Assembly (NCBI RefSeq): GCF_012849555.1
Contig: NZ_CP051685.1
Coordinates: forward strand, 4,774,001-4,838,000
From: Massilia forsythiae
GTDB taxonomy: Bacteria; Pseudomonadota; Gammaproteobacteria; Burkholderiales; Burkholderiaceae_D
Reading direction: 5' to 3'
DNA: 64,000 nt
In this document: in pieces, positions 26,982-36,458 of the stretch
Layout: each line of letters opens with the position of its first letter
Numbering within the stretch: the stretch's first letter is position 1
The notes under the pieces: generated by a model
What the model saw: the letters and a program-made list of their open reading frames with translations, nothing else
Databases searched by the model: none
Told to the model about the DNA's origin: nothing
Translations under genes and position numbers: made by a program

Positions 26982-27002
26982 GACGCCTCAGCAAAAGGCG
27001 TC
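26982..27002. terminator. Hairpin between convergent lactonase and receptor genes
   Basis: GACGCCT, a 7-base loop, then AGGCGTC form a stable stem seven bases from the receptor stop codon. There is no U-tract on either strand, so it would be a weak or bidirectional terminator at best. Confidence 0.4.
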
Positions 27003-27008
27003 CGTCGT

Positions 27009-29732
27009 TCAGAAGGTATAGGTCGCGCGTAGGTTGAACGCGCGGCCGACCGGACTGGCTTGTCCGCTGAGATAGCCCTCGTTGCGGTAGTTGGCGGCCG
27101 GCGGGTCGCGGTCGAACACGTTGTTCACGCCGCCCATGAACGACCACTTGCGGAACCCGGTATAGACCAGTGACCAGTTGACCAGCAGATAGGGATCGAT
27201 GCGGTGATAGAACAAGGAATCCGCGTTCAGGTCCTCGAAGCTTTGCCGATACTGTTCGGACAGCGTCGAACTCCAGTGGCCGCCGCTGCTGCGCCATTTT
27301 TGCGACGCCGTGTAGCGCCACCGGTAGATGAAGAGGTTGGCGTCGAGCGGACCGAAGGTGTTGACGCTGTCGATCCAGGGGCTGTCGTTGGTCAGCCGGG
27401 TGCGGAAGTTGTGCACGTAGGTGCCGTCGAGCTGGACGCCGAAGGTACCCCAGCGCGTGCGCGGCAGCGTGTAGGTGGCCGTCACGTCGACGCCGTCGGT
27501 GCGCTGGCCGCCCATGTTGTTCAGGCGGTCGTCGATGTACAGCAGCGCGTTGGTCTTGGGATCGCGCACGAACAGACTGGCGTACTGCGGCTGGAACAGC
27601 GTGGCCTGAGCCATCTGGCCGATCGCATCGCGCAGGCGCACGTTCCAGTAGTCGAGCGAGACCAGCAATGACCGGGTCGGCGTGAGCACGACGCCCAAGT
27701 TGATCGTGCGTGACTTCTCGGGCCCGATCGAGGGGTTGGCGCCCGTGTTGACCGGGAGCCTTGCGGTGCACACCGTGGTGGGCGAATAGCCGGGCAGGGC
27801 TGTGCCCCCCGAATTGCCGCCGACCGCGCCACCCGGGCACAGCAGCGGATCGTTGTAGGTGGTGGTGGTCACGCCGGTCGGCCCGTTGACGGCGCCGAAG
27901 TAACGCTCGCCCAGCGTCGGCGCACGAAAGCCCGTGCCGACCGCCCCGCGCAGCATTAGCCAGCCGGACGGCTTGTAGCGGAAGCTGAGCTTGGGATTGG
28001 TGGTGCTGCCGAAGTCGTTGTAGCGGTCGGTACGCACGGCGATGTCGACGTCCAGCGACTTGGTCAGTGGCGCGTCCAGTTCCGCATACATCGATGTCAC
28101 GTTGCGCGACGCGTGCACGTCGAGCGCGGCGGTGGACGAGCCGGTCTGGCCGCCGGACAGTGCGACGCTCGGCGGAACGAAAGAGCGGCCAAAGTCGTGA
28201 TAGGCCGTGACGCCGGCGGCGACGGCCAGGACACCGCCCGGAAGCCGCATCAGCTCACGGCTGACCGTCAGGTCGGCGCCGGTAAGGCGCGTCAAGCCCT
28301 TGCCGGCCAGTTCGCCGTTGGTCGAGATACTTGCGAGGTAGGTCTTGCCCTTCTCGTCCTGCAGGCCGAACGGATTCAGGACGCCGTTGGACACGCCGGC
28401 CAGGAGGCCATAGCTGTTGACGAAGCCGGAACGGAACGAGGAATTGGTCGCGTAGACCGCGTTCCACAGGCCGACCTTGTAGTCCCAGGCCCCGAGACGG
28501 CCTTCGTCCTCGAGCATCACGCGTGATTGCGACTTCTGGTAGTTCAGCACGGTCGGGCCGAGGTCGCCGATCAGCGACCACCCCAGCGTCAGCGTCTGGT
28601 TGGTGATCCCGGCCATCGCGGGCGTGACGCCTTTGCCCGGATAGTAGGGACTGCTCGGCGTGATGGTCAGCGCCGGAAAATTCGGAATCGAGGCGTCCAG
28701 GCCCGTGGTCGGGTTCTTTACGGGACGAACATAGATCGTGGAATACAGCACCGAGGCCGTCAACTTGTTATCCTCGGACAGCATCTTCGAACCCTTGAGG
28801 AACAGCGAGCTCTGCTTCTTCGCCGTGGTCAGCGTCAGCGTGTTGGCGTTCGCGATCGCGGAGCAGGTATTGCTGGTGCCCGGCGTCGAATACGGCGGCA
28901 GGCAACCGCTGCCGTAATACGGACTGCCGGTGATGGTCTTGTTGCCGACCTTGGTCGAGCCGTTGGCCAGCGTGACGTTGGCCGGCACCGCGTTGGTGCC
29001 CCTGGTCAGGTGCGGCGCCGTGAAACCCGCGCTCATCAGCCGTTCGGTGCTGGTGATGTCGGGTCGGGCGTCCTGGCCGAGGGGAACGCTTTTATTCAAG
29101 TCCCCCGTGACGTAGACGTTCCAGCCATCACTCGACAAGGTTCCCTTGCCGGCGATGAAGGAGAGCCCTTCGGTCTCGCCGCCGCCGCTGCGCTGCGGCA
29201 CGCTGCCCTTGAGCGTGAACGAAGCGCCGCTGTAGGCCTTCTTGGTGACGAAGTTGATCACGCCGCCGATGGCGTCGCTGCCGTACACCGACGAAGCGCC
29301 GTCGCGCAGCACCTCGGTGCGGTCGAGCGCGCTGACCGGAATCGTGTTCGGGTCGATCGAGCTGTCGGACAGACGCTTGCCGTCGAGAAGGACGAGCGTG
29401 CGCGAGGTGCCGATCCCGCGCATGTTGGCGCCGTTGCCGTTGCCGGCGCCGGTGGCCGGCTCGTAGTCGGCCGCGGTCGAGATCGACATCAGCACGTCGG
29501 CCACCGTGATCGCGCCCTGGGCGATCCAGTCCTCGGCCTTGGTCACCGTGACCGGCAGCGCCTGGTCGGCGGCGGCGCGCTTGATGCTGGAGCCGGTGAT
29601 CTCGACCTTGCTGACCGCGTCCGCGGCCGGGGCTTGCTGGGCGCCGGCCGCGGGCGCCAGGCCCAGCAGGGCGAGGGTGACCGCGGCAGCGAGCGGGGTG
29701 CGGTCGAACCGCATTGATTGCATCGTCTTCAA
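27009..29732 (-). CDS. TonB-dependent receptor (polyuronide oligosaccharide uptake candidate)
   Basis: The 907-residue outer-membrane receptor has a signal peptide (ending near AAGAQ), a plug domain (KVEITGSSIKR, VADVLMSISTAA, NMRGIGTSRTLVLLDGKRL, EVLRDGASSVYGSDAIGGVI) and a 22-strand-type barrel ending in RATYTF. It takes up large ligands with energy from TonB-ExbBD. It is the last gene of the minus-strand run that starts with the broken receptor at 39977, and lies 107 bases after the PL7 gene. The genomic context suggests uronate oligosaccharides as cargo. It is the only intact receptor in the transposon. Confidence 0.92.
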   Translation of the reverse strand: MKTMQSMRFDRTPLAAAVTLALLGLAPAAGAQQAPAADAVSKVEITGSSIKRAAADQALPVTVTKAEDWIAQGAITVADVLMSISTAADYEPATGAGNGNGANMRGIGTSRTLVLLDGKRLSDSSIDPNTIPVSALDRTEVLRDGASSVYGSDAIGGVINFVTKKAYSGASFTLKGSVPQRSGGGETEGLSFIAGKGTLSSDGWNVYVTGDLNKSVPLGQDARPDITSTERLMSAGFTAPHLTRGTNAVPANVTLANGSTKVGNKTITGSPYYGSGCLPPYSTPGTSNTCSAIANANTLTLTTAKKQSSLFLKGSKMLSEDNKLTASVLYSTIYVRPVKNPTTGLDASIPNFPALTITPSSPYYPGKGVTPAMAGITNQTLTLGWSLIGDLGPTVLNYQKSQSRVMLEDEGRLGAWDYKVGLWNAVYATNSSFRSGFVNSYGLLAGVSNGVLNPFGLQDEKGKTYLASISTNGELAGKGLTRLTGADLTVSRELMRLPGGVLAVAAGVTAYHDFGRSFVPPSVALSGGQTGSSTAALDVHASRNVTSMYAELDAPLTKSLDVDIAVRTDRYNDFGSTTNPKLSFRYKPSGWLMLRGAVGTGFRAPTLGERYFGAVNGPTGVTTTTYNDPLLCPGGAVGGNSGGTALPGYSPTTVCTARLPVNTGANPSIGPEKSRTINLGVVLTPTRSLLVSLDYWNVRLRDAIGQMAQATLFQPQYASLFVRDPKTNALLYIDDRLNNMGGQRTDGVDVTATYTLPRTRWGTFGVQLDGTYVHNFRTRLTNDSPWIDSVNTFGPLDANLFIYRWRYTASQKWRSSGGHWSSTLSEQYRQSFEDLNADSLFYHRIDPYLLVNWSLVYTGFRKWSFMGGVNNVFDRDPPAANYRNEGYLSGQASPVGRAFNLRATYTF

Positions 29733-29839
29733 AACTTGATCTCCTTGGGTTTGTCGTTGGTTTTATGTGGGCCTACGCGCACCCAGCCACGCCGCGTAGC
29801 GTGCGGTGGTCTCGGGCGCCGTCGGCGGATGCGCGGCGG

Positions 29840-30622
29840 TCATGGCTGGGGTCCTTCGCGCTCGAACACGGTGTTGCTGAAAACGACGTGCTCGGCCGTG
29901 ATGCGCTTGGCCGCATAGTAGCGGTCCCATTGGGCGCTGCTGATCGTGTGCTTGCCGGTGTCGGGGTCGAGCGCCTGCAGGTAATCGCCGAACTTGAAGT
30001 AGATCGCGCGCTCGTCCGGCTTGATGCGCGTATGGCCCTCGCGCTGCACGCCGTCGGGACCTGTCACCGCCACGCGCGCATCGCCGCCGTCGAACCGGAC
30101 GTCCAGGTCGAAGGGCTGGCCGGAGCGCACCGTCCCCAGCGCCGTCGTGGCCTCCTTGCCGTCGGTGCCAAGCATGCGCACCAGGATGTCGAACACGCCG
30201 TTGTCGGGCTTGCCATCCAGGCCCTGGCGGTCCGCCGTGTCCTGCACGTAGACCTTGACGATGGTGTCCAGTCCTTCTACGTGGTACTGGGCCACGATGG
30301 TCTTGGCGCCGTCCGGCAGCTGCGCCGTCACGCGCGCGGCGAAATGCTCGTGCGTTTGCGCGGCGGGCCGGCGCAGCTTGTCGGCGATCTTGAATTCGTT
30401 GCGGTAGCCGTGGCCATGGCCGGAATCGTACTTCGCGTCCAGCGCGCTGAACCGCAGCGTGCCGTCGTACGGCGCCGCGTACGGCGGCTTGCCTTCGAGG
30501 TCGAACTGGCGCTCCAGCGCGTCGCGCGGCGTGAAGGCGGGGGCGGCGGACGCGGGCGCCATCGTGGCCGTCAGCGACGCCAGCGGCAGGGCGCAGGCCA
30601 GCATACGGAGGGCGGTCTTCAT
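29840..30622 (-). CDS. PL7-type polysaccharide lyase (alginate lyase superfamily 2)
   Basis: The 260-residue protein has a signal peptide (MKTALRMLACALPLASLTAT). It has three regions corresponding to the PL7 catalytic motifs: YRNEF near residue 74 (family RxE), QYH near 112 (family QIH/QVH), and YFKFGDYLQ near 208 (family YFKAGxYxQ). PL7 enzymes cleave alginate and related uronans by beta-elimination, giving unsaturated oligosaccharides. The motifs deviate somewhat from classical alginate lyases, so a glucuronan or another uronan is also possible. The start at 30622 overlaps the preceding esterase stop (ATGA). Confidence 0.78.
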   Translation of the reverse strand: MKTALRMLACALPLASLTATMAPASAAPAFTPRDALERQFDLEGKPPYAAPYDGTLRFSALDAKYDSGHGHGYRNEFKIADKLRRPAAQTHEHFAARVTAQLPDGAKTIVAQYHVEGLDTIVKVYVQDTADRQGLDGKPDNGVFDILVRMLGTDGKEATTALGTVRSGQPFDLDVRFDGGDARVAVTGPDGVQREGHTRIKPDERAIYFKFGDYLQALDPDTGKHTISSAQWDRYYAAKRITAEHVVFSNTVFEREGPQP

Positions 30623-31377
30623 TTGAGCATCTCCTGCAGCAGCGGTTGCATGGCGTCGGCCCACAGCTGGTAGCCGGCCGGACCTGGGTGCAACTGGTCT
30701 GGCATGATGGTGTTGGGAATCTTGCCGTCCTGGCCCAGGAAGGTCGCGTTGATGTTCAGGAAGCGGATGTCGCGGCCATTGTCGAGCTGGACCAGGTCGC
30801 GGTTCACGGCGTCGATGGTGCGCATGCGCCGGGCCGCGTCCTCGATGCCGGCGTCGGTCACCGGCTTGCCGGTTGTGTCACGCGGGCCGCGCGGGAAGAT
30901 GCCGAGCACCAGGATCTTCGCCGCCGGCAGCTTGGCGCGGATCATGCCGACGATCTTGCGGTCCGCGGCCGCGATCTCCTCGGCCGGGTAATCGCCGCTG
31001 TTGTTGGTGCCGAGCATGAACACCACGAGCTTTGGCGCAATACCGTCCAGTTCGCCGTGCTCGATGCGCCAGATGACGTGTCCGGTCCGGTCGCCGCCGA
31101 TACCGAAATTGGCCGGCTGGTACTTGCCGTAATAAGCGTCCCAGATGTGCGGCGCGATGTGCCAGCGCTCGGTGATCGAGTCGCCAAGGAACAGCAGCCC
31201 GATCGGGCCGCTCCTGGCGCGTGCCAGGATCGCTTCGTGCTTTTTCAGGAACGTGCCGTCATCCTTCTTTTCGAGCGCTTGCGACGCGTTCGGCTTGTCC
31301 GCCGCGGCGTGCGCATGGAAGGGGCCGGCCGCGAGCGCGAGCGCCAGTAGCAGGGAATTACGAAACGCGGGTTTCAT
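30619..31377 (-). CDS. Exported SGNH-family esterase
   Basis: The 252-residue protein has a signal peptide (MKPAFRNSLLLALALAAGPF) and SGNH blocks LFLGDSITERW (Ser), FGIGGDRTGHV (Gly), FMLGTNNSGDY (Asn) and MPDQLHPGPAGYQLW (Asp/His), in the style of PAF-acetylhydrolase-like esterases. It is coupled by ATGA to the PL7 gene and overlaps the transporter gene by 20 bases. This suggests that esterase and lyase act together, for example removing O-acetyl groups from bacterial-type acetylated alginate before cleavage. The substrate is inferred only. Confidence 0.85.
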   Translation of the reverse strand: MKPAFRNSLLLALALAAGPFHAHAAADKPNASQALEKKDDGTFLKKHEAILARARSGPIGLLFLGDSITERWHIAPHIWDAYYGKYQPANFGIGGDRTGHVIWRIEHGELDGIAPKLVVFMLGTNNSGDYPAEEIAAADRKIVGMIRAKLPAAKILVLGIFPRGPRDTTGKPVTDAGIEDAARRMRTIDAVNRDLVQLDNGRDIRFLNINATFLGQDGKIPNTIMPDQLHPGPAGYQLWADAMQPLLQEMLK

Positions 31378-32668
31378 CGAGGTCTCCAGTCTTCTTGCGG
31401 GATGAATGGGGCTGCACGCGGTCGACCCGACCGCCCAGCCAGAGGGATAGGAATACGAGGGGCAGCAGCGCGGCGCCCAGGATGAAGAAGGGCGTGTAGT
31501 CGCCGCCGACGGTCAGGACCGGCACCAGTTGCATGCACACGATGACGCCCAGCACGGCCGAAGTGCCGCTCAGGCCCGCCAGGGTGCCGACCGTTTTGCC
31601 CGAGTAGAAATCGCTGGGCAGCGTCTGGATGTTGGTGATGGCCGCCTGGAAGCCGAACAGGATCACGCCGATGGCCAGCACGGCCAGCACCGGCGTGGCT
31701 GCCGCGGCGCTCAGGATCAGCGCCGGAAACATCAGCAGCAGGCCGCCCGCGATCACCGACTTGCGGGCCCGGTTCACGCTCCAGCCGCGCGCCAGCAAGC
31801 GGCCGCACAGCCAGCCGCCGACCAGCGCGCCGGCTGCCGCGCCGACGTAGGGCACCCAGGCGAACATGCCGATCTCCTTGACGTCGAAGCCGAAGCGTTC
31901 GTTCAGGTACAGCGGCAGCCAGCTGACGAACAGCCACCAGACCGGATCGATGAAGAAGCGCGCGCCGATCACGCCCCAGCTCTGGCGATGGCGCAGCAAC
32001 TGGGCCAGCGTCGGAACATAGTCGTCCTGCGCCGCGGCGGCGGCGCCCGATCCGGACAGGATCAGCGCGCGTTCGTCGGCGCCGATCCATGGGTGGGCGG
32101 CCGGACCGGTCTTGTACACGATCAGCCAGGGCACGATCCAGATGAAACCGAGCGAGCCGATCAGCACGAAGGTCGCTTTCCAGCCGACCGCCGCATACAG
32201 CAGGGCCACCAGCGGCGGCGCGATCACGGAGCCGAGCGACGCGCCGGCGCCGAAAATGCCCTGGCCGAGCGCGCGTTCGCGCACGGGGAACCATTCGGCG
32301 ATGGCCTTGGTGGCGCCTGGCCAGTTGCCGGCTTCGCCGACGCCCAGCATCGTGCGGAACAGGCCGAACGACAGCGCCGAACGCGCCACGTAATGCAGCG
32401 CGATCGCGCCGGACCAGACCAGGATCGACAGCATGAAGCCGATCCGGGTGCCGAGGGCGTCGAACAGCTTGCCGAACAGTGACTGTCCGACCGCGTAGCC
32501 GATCAGGAAGATGGTCACGATGTTGGCGTAGTCGCGCTTGTCCATGCCCAGTTCCGCCGCGATGCCGGGCCACATGACCGCCAGCGCGGACCGGTCGATG
32601 TAGTTGATGATCGTCGCGACCGCCACCAGCGAGATGATCAGCCAGCGCAAGCCTTTGATGGTTTTCAT
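31358..32668 (-). CDS. MFS transporter, hexuronate/sugar-acid (ACS) type
   Basis: The 436-residue inner-membrane protein has about 12 membrane spans and the start RWLIISLVAVATIINYIDRS, typical of the anion:cation symporter branch that includes ExuT and GudP. Other signatures are GYAVGQSLFGKLFDALGTR, FRTMLGVGEAGNWPGATKAI and EWFPVRERALGQGIF. It probably imports the monouronate or unsaturated product of the lyases from the periplasm. The start at 32668 overlaps the kdgK stop as ATGA; a longer upstream frame is an artefact of high GC. Confidence 0.9.
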   Translation of the reverse strand: MKTIKGLRWLIISLVAVATIINYIDRSALAVMWPGIAAELGMDKRDYANIVTIFLIGYAVGQSLFGKLFDALGTRIGFMLSILVWSGAIALHYVARSALSFGLFRTMLGVGEAGNWPGATKAIAEWFPVRERALGQGIFGAGASLGSVIAPPLVALLYAAVGWKATFVLIGSLGFIWIVPWLIVYKTGPAAHPWIGADERALILSGSGAAAAAQDDYVPTLAQLLRHRQSWGVIGARFFIDPVWWLFVSWLPLYLNERFGFDVKEIGMFAWVPYVGAAAGALVGGWLCGRLLARGWSVNRARKSVIAGGLLLMFPALILSAAAATPVLAVLAIGVILFGFQAAITNIQTLPSDFYSGKTVGTLAGLSGTSAVLGVIVCMQLVPVLTVGGDYTPFFILGAALLPLVFLSLWLGGRVDRVQPHSSRKKTGDLDETRVS

Positions 32669-33654
32669 GCCTGTGTCTCCATGTGGGTTCCGGTGCGGCC
32701 GGCGCGGGCCGATGCCTCGTCCAGTTGCGCGCGGTCCGGCAGGCCGTCGCAATCGCCTCGGAATTGCACGACGCGGGCGCCGATGGCGCAGCCGCGCGCG
32801 GCCGCGTCGCGCAAGTCCAGGCCGTCGAGCAAGGCGCTGATCACGCCGACCGCGAAGCCGTCCCCGGCGCCGACGGTGTCCACCACGCGCGCCACCGGCA
32901 CGCCGGGCACGATGCCGGGTTCGACGCCGGCGCCGGCCACATAGGCGCCTGCCGGCCCGAGCTTGACGACTACCTGGCGCACGCCCCGTTCGAGGTAATA
33001 GCCGGCGATCGCCGCCGGCTCGTCGCAGCCGGTCAACATCCGGCCCTCCGCCAGGCCAGGCAGCACGAGGTCGGCTTCGCAGGCGAGCGCATTGACCGTC
33101 TCGATCATCGCCGAGCGCGACGGCCACAGGCGCGGCCGCAGGTTCGGGTCGAAGCTCACGGTCCGGCCGCCGGCGCGGGCCTGGCGCGCCAGCGCGAACG
33201 CGAGCTCCCGGCAACCACGCGACAGGGCCGGGCAGATGCCCGTCAGGTGCACCAGGCGCGCGCGACCGAAATCGCTGTCGGGCGCCGGCAGGTCGCGCGC
33301 CGACAGGTGGCTCGCGGCCGAGCCGCGCCGGAAGTACTCGACCTCGGGGTCGGCGCCGCCGACCGCCATCTGCTTCAGCATCAGGCCGGTCGGGTAGCGC
33401 ACGTCCATCCACAGGTGGCGCAGGTCGAGCCGTTCGGCGGCCATGAAGGCGCGCAGGCGGCGCCCCGCGCTATCCTTGCCCAGGCTGCCGATGTAGCCAA
33501 CGTGGAAGCCCAGCCGGGCGAGGCCGACCGCGACGTTCAGTTCGGCGCCCGCGGTGGCGCGCTCGAATACGTCGACACTCTCCAGCGGGCCCGGCGTGCG
33601 CGCCATCAGCAGCGCCATCGCCTCGCCCACGGTCACGACGTCCGGCACCGTCAC
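32665..33654 (-). CDS. kdgK: 2-keto-3-deoxygluconate kinase (PfkB family)
   Basis: The 329-residue cytoplasmic kinase has PfkB signatures: VVTVGEAMALL at the start, the substrate-binding region GAELNVAVGLARLG, and VDTVGAGDGFAVGVI with the catalytic Asp near residue 265. KDG kinases make KDPG, which enters the Entner-Doudoroff route. The position after a DEH-reductase-type SDR and a uronate transporter supports KDG as substrate. It starts at GTG within the preceding lyase stop (GTGA) and ends in ATGA with the transporter, so three genes are tightly coupled. No KDPG aldolase is on the element; the host must supply it. Confidence 0.87.
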   Translation of the reverse strand: MTVPDVVTVGEAMALLMARTPGPLESVDVFERATAGAELNVAVGLARLGFHVGYIGSLGKDSAGRRLRAFMAAERLDLRHLWMDVRYPTGLMLKQMAVGGADPEVEYFRRGSAASHLSARDLPAPDSDFGRARLVHLTGICPALSRGCRELAFALARQARAGGRTVSFDPNLRPRLWPSRSAMIETVNALACEADLVLPGLAEGRMLTGCDEPAAIAGYYLERGVRQVVVKLGPAGAYVAGAGVEPGIVPGVPVARVVDTVGAGDGFAVGVISALLDGLDLRDAAARGCAIGARVVQFRGDCDGLPDRAQLDEASARAGRTGTHMETQA

Positions 33655-35657
33655 GGACGGCGCTCCGCGATCGACAGCCGGGTCACGAGCGTCGCGTCGC
33701 GGCTGGGGGGCAGCGACAGCCGCAGCACCGTGCCGCGTTCCTCGGTCGGGCCGCGGTCGACGTGGCCCGGCGGTCCGGCGGCGACCACGACCCCCGGCTC
33801 GATCACGCCCTTGGCCGCCCCCGTGCCGACCTCCACCGCCAGCGCCGCCGGCGCGCCCTGCACCAGGTAGGTGTGCGCGCCGTTCTTGGCGATGACGCCG
33901 TCGCCGTGCACCTGCGCGGTCAGCACCACCGGCTTGCTGGCCCGCAGCGTGTCGGTCACGGTCCATGCGCCGCGCGCATAGCGGAAGCGCCGCTGCAGCT
34001 TGTCGACGCCAAGTTCGGGACGGTAGGCGCCGGTCAGGTCGGCGACCAGTTCGGCGCCGTCGCGGCCCAGCCGGACGCTGGTAAAGCGGATCGCATCCAG
34101 GCGCGCGTACGTGTAATCGCGGAAGGCGTCGTGGCCGCCGCCCTCGTTGGCCTGGCCATGGCCGTCGATCAGCAGCGTATTGCTCAACTTGCTGGTCGGG
34201 ATGCCGGCATAGCCCATCGGGCCGGTCAGGTAGGTGCCGGCGCCGTACAGGATGAAGCTGCCGGCGTCCGGGTGCGAATGGCCGGTCTCGAGGTGCCAGT
34301 CGGGCAGCTTGCCGATCAGGGACGCGACGTGGTGGCCTTCCGGCGGCCCGGCGCGGAACGCGAACGCGGTGGCGCGCGGCGTCCAGTCGCTGCGCCAGTA
34401 CACGGTGCCGAGGTCGTCGAAATGGTGGTAGGGCGGCAGCGCCGTCATCGGTGCGGACTGGATCGCCGGGTCGCGCCACAGCAGGGTCCAGAAGTCTTCC
34501 GCGCACACGTGGCCGAGCGAGGCCATCCAGTCCGCCACGCCCTGCGCCTGTGGATCGGAAAAGCGCGCGGCTAGCCGGTACAGCAGGTTGTAGTTCGAAT
34601 TGAGCTTGCCGCCCGGGTGCGTGCGCGCCGGTTCCTCGCCCTGGCGCGCGCGCGTGACCGGACCCTCGAACACGTCGCCGAAGTCATACACGTCCTGGCC
34701 GTTGGGCGTGAGCGAGTGCGCGATGTACAGGTGGGCGCGGCGTAGGGCCGGGGTATCGTACAAGTCGTCGCCGGCGGCGTGGGCGAAGGCGTCCAGCGCG
34801 TGGACGATCCACGGCATCGAGAAGATCCAGTATTCCACGCCTTCGTAGAAATAACCGTCGGGCGAGGCCACGTCCAGCACGCGGCTGAAGATGGCGCGCG
34901 CCAGAGCGGCCCAGCGCGCCGCGTCCGGGGTGTCGTCCCACAGCGCATACGCGGCCACGGCCAGGCCGGCGATCGGGATGAAGCAGTGGTTCTGGCTGTA
35001 CGAGTACGACTTGCCCGGGGTTGGCATGAAGTGGTCGGCAAGGATGCCGGCCTGGCGCACTAGCTTGTCGCGATAGCGCGCGCGGTCGGCCGGGTCGAGC
35101 ACGTCGTACAGCAGGTCATAGCCGGCGCCCAGGCCGTACAGCAGATGGCCGGCGGCCAGGTCGATGTCGGGTTTGCTGTAGGTATAGCCCCAGACCGGGT
35201 AGCTGACGGCGGCGTCCATGTAGCGCCGCGCGGCCTCCAGGTAGCGGGCGTCGCCCTCGATGCGGTAGGCCAGGGCCGCGCCGATGATGCCGATGGCGGT
35301 GTCGTTCTGGGCGCGCCGTTTCTGGGCCGGCGCCGGCGCCGGCGGCTGGCGCAGCGCGATCAGGCTGGCCAGCGCGGCTTGCCACTGCGCGCGGTGGCTG
35401 CCCTTGGCGCGCTGGCGCAGGGTGTCCAGGCCGCCGGCGGTGACGAACACGCGCGGATGCACGCCTTGCAGCTCGCGGCGCAGCGCGGCCGGGTGGGCCG
35501 CCATGATGGTTTGCAGCGGATGCGGACCGGCCATCTTCGTGTTCTGGCCGGTGCCCAGCGATTCGCGTTCGTCCTGCGCCAATGCGTTGTTCAGGGCCAG
35601 GACCGGCAGCGTCAGGCCGGCGCCGAGGAAACGGCGTCGCGTAAAGGTGAAGTTCAT
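33651..35657 (-). CDS. Heparinase II/III-family lyase (oligo-uronate exolyase candidate)
   Basis: The 668-residue protein begins MNFTFTRRRFLGAGLTLPVL, a Tat-like signal (RRRFLG). An alpha-toroid domain with YSQNHCFIPIAGLAVAAYAL (Asn-His pair) and DGYFYEGVEYW is followed by a heparinase II/III beta-sandwich with TGHSHPDAGSFILYGAGTYL. PL15, PL17 and PL39 alginate lyases and related heparinase-type enzymes share this plan and mostly act as exolyases, releasing unsaturated monouronate that rearranges to DEH. Which PL family it belongs to needs an alignment. Together with the PL7-type enzyme it would fully depolymerise a uronan. The start at 35657 was preferred over an upstream TTG that overlaps the SDR stop. 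Confidence 0.82.
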   Translation of the reverse strand: MNFTFTRRRFLGAGLTLPVLALNNALAQDERESLGTGQNTKMAGPHPLQTIMAAHPAALRRELQGVHPRVFVTAGGLDTLRQRAKGSHRAQWQAALASLIALRQPPAPAPAQKRRAQNDTAIGIIGAALAYRIEGDARYLEAARRYMDAAVSYPVWGYTYSKPDIDLAAGHLLYGLGAGYDLLYDVLDPADRARYRDKLVRQAGILADHFMPTPGKSYSYSQNHCFIPIAGLAVAAYALWDDTPDAARWAALARAIFSRVLDVASPDGYFYEGVEYWIFSMPWIVHALDAFAHAAGDDLYDTPALRRAHLYIAHSLTPNGQDVYDFGDVFEGPVTRARQGEEPARTHPGGKLNSNYNLLYRLAARFSDPQAQGVADWMASLGHVCAEDFWTLLWRDPAIQSAPMTALPPYHHFDDLGTVYWRSDWTPRATAFAFRAGPPEGHHVASLIGKLPDWHLETGHSHPDAGSFILYGAGTYLTGPMGYAGIPTSKLSNTLLIDGHGQANEGGGHDAFRDYTYARLDAIRFTSVRLGRDGAELVADLTGAYRPELGVDKLQRRFRYARGAWTVTDTLRASKPVVLTAQVHGDGVIAKNGAHTYLVQGAPAALAVEVGTGAAKGVIEPGVVVAAGPPGHVDRGPTEERGTVLRLSLPPSRDATLVTRLSIAERRP

Positions 35658-35674
35658 CGTGTATTTCGCTCCGT

Positions 35675-36430
35675 TCAATACAAACCCAGGCCGCCGTTGA
35701 CCTGGACGATCTCGCCGGCCAGGAAGGCGGCGCGTTCGGACGCCAGGAACACCACCAGGTTGGCCACGTCCTCGGGCGCGCCCTCGCGCCGGGCCGGCGT
35801 CCGCTCCACGATGGCCTGGCGATTGGCCGGCGTATTAAAGGTGTCGTGGAAGCGGGTGGCGATCAGGCCCGGCGACACGCCGTTGACGCGGATGCCCAGC
35901 GGGCCGGCTTCCTTCGCCAGCGCGCGCGTGAAGCCGGCCACGGCCGCCTTGGACGCGGCGTAGTGGGCCGAGCCCGGGCCGCCGCCGTCGAAAGCCGCCA
36001 GCGAGGACATCGTGACGATCGATCCGCGCCGGCGCGGCTCCATGCGCTTCAACGCCGCATGGCAGATCGCGAAGGTGCTGGTGAGGTTCAGGTTCACGGC
36101 GTCGGCCCATAGCGACAGCGGCATCTCCGCGACCCGGCAGCGCTGGATCAGGCCGCCGATATTGGCGAACACGACGTCGATCTCGCCGATCACATGTTCG
36201 GCCTCGGCGAAGACGCGTTCGGCGGCGCCGCTGTCGCTCATGTCGGCCTGGATCGCGTGCGCGCGACGGCCCATGGCGCGGATCTGGCCCACGACCTCGT
36301 CGGCCTCGGCGGCGCTGCTCCAGTAGGTCAGCACGACGTCGGCGCCCGCCTGCGCCAGCGCCAGCGAGCTGGCCTTGCCGATGCCCGATGCGCCGCCGGT
36401 GACCAGGGCTTTCTTTCCGATGAGTTCCAT
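35675..36430 (-). CDS. SDR-family oxidoreductase, DEH reductase candidate
   Basis: The 251-residue enzyme has the Rossmann TGGASGIGKA (about 11-20), NIGG near 90, catalytic Ser near 142 and YAASK (Tyr157, Lys161). In alginate degraders, an SDR reduces 4-deoxy-L-erythro-5-hexoseulose uronate (DEH) to KDG. This gene stands exactly between the lyase and a LacI regulator and close to kdgK, so that reaction is the natural reading. The family alone does not prove the substrate. Its stop codon nearly abuts the lyase start. Confidence 0.82.
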   Translation of the reverse strand: MELIGKKALVTGGASGIGKASSLALAQAGADVVLTYWSSAAEADEVVGQIRAMGRRAHAIQADMSDSGAAERVFAEAEHVIGEIDVVFANIGGLIQRCRVAEMPLSLWADAVNLNLTSTFAICHAALKRMEPRRRGSIVTMSSLAAFDGGGPGSAHYAASKAAVAGFTRALAKEAGPLGIRVNGVSPGLIATRFHDTFNTPANRQAIVERTPARREGAPEDVANLVVFLASERAAFLAGEIVQVNGGLGLY

Positions 36431-36458
36431 ATGCTTTGTTTTCCTTTGGTGGTGATGG

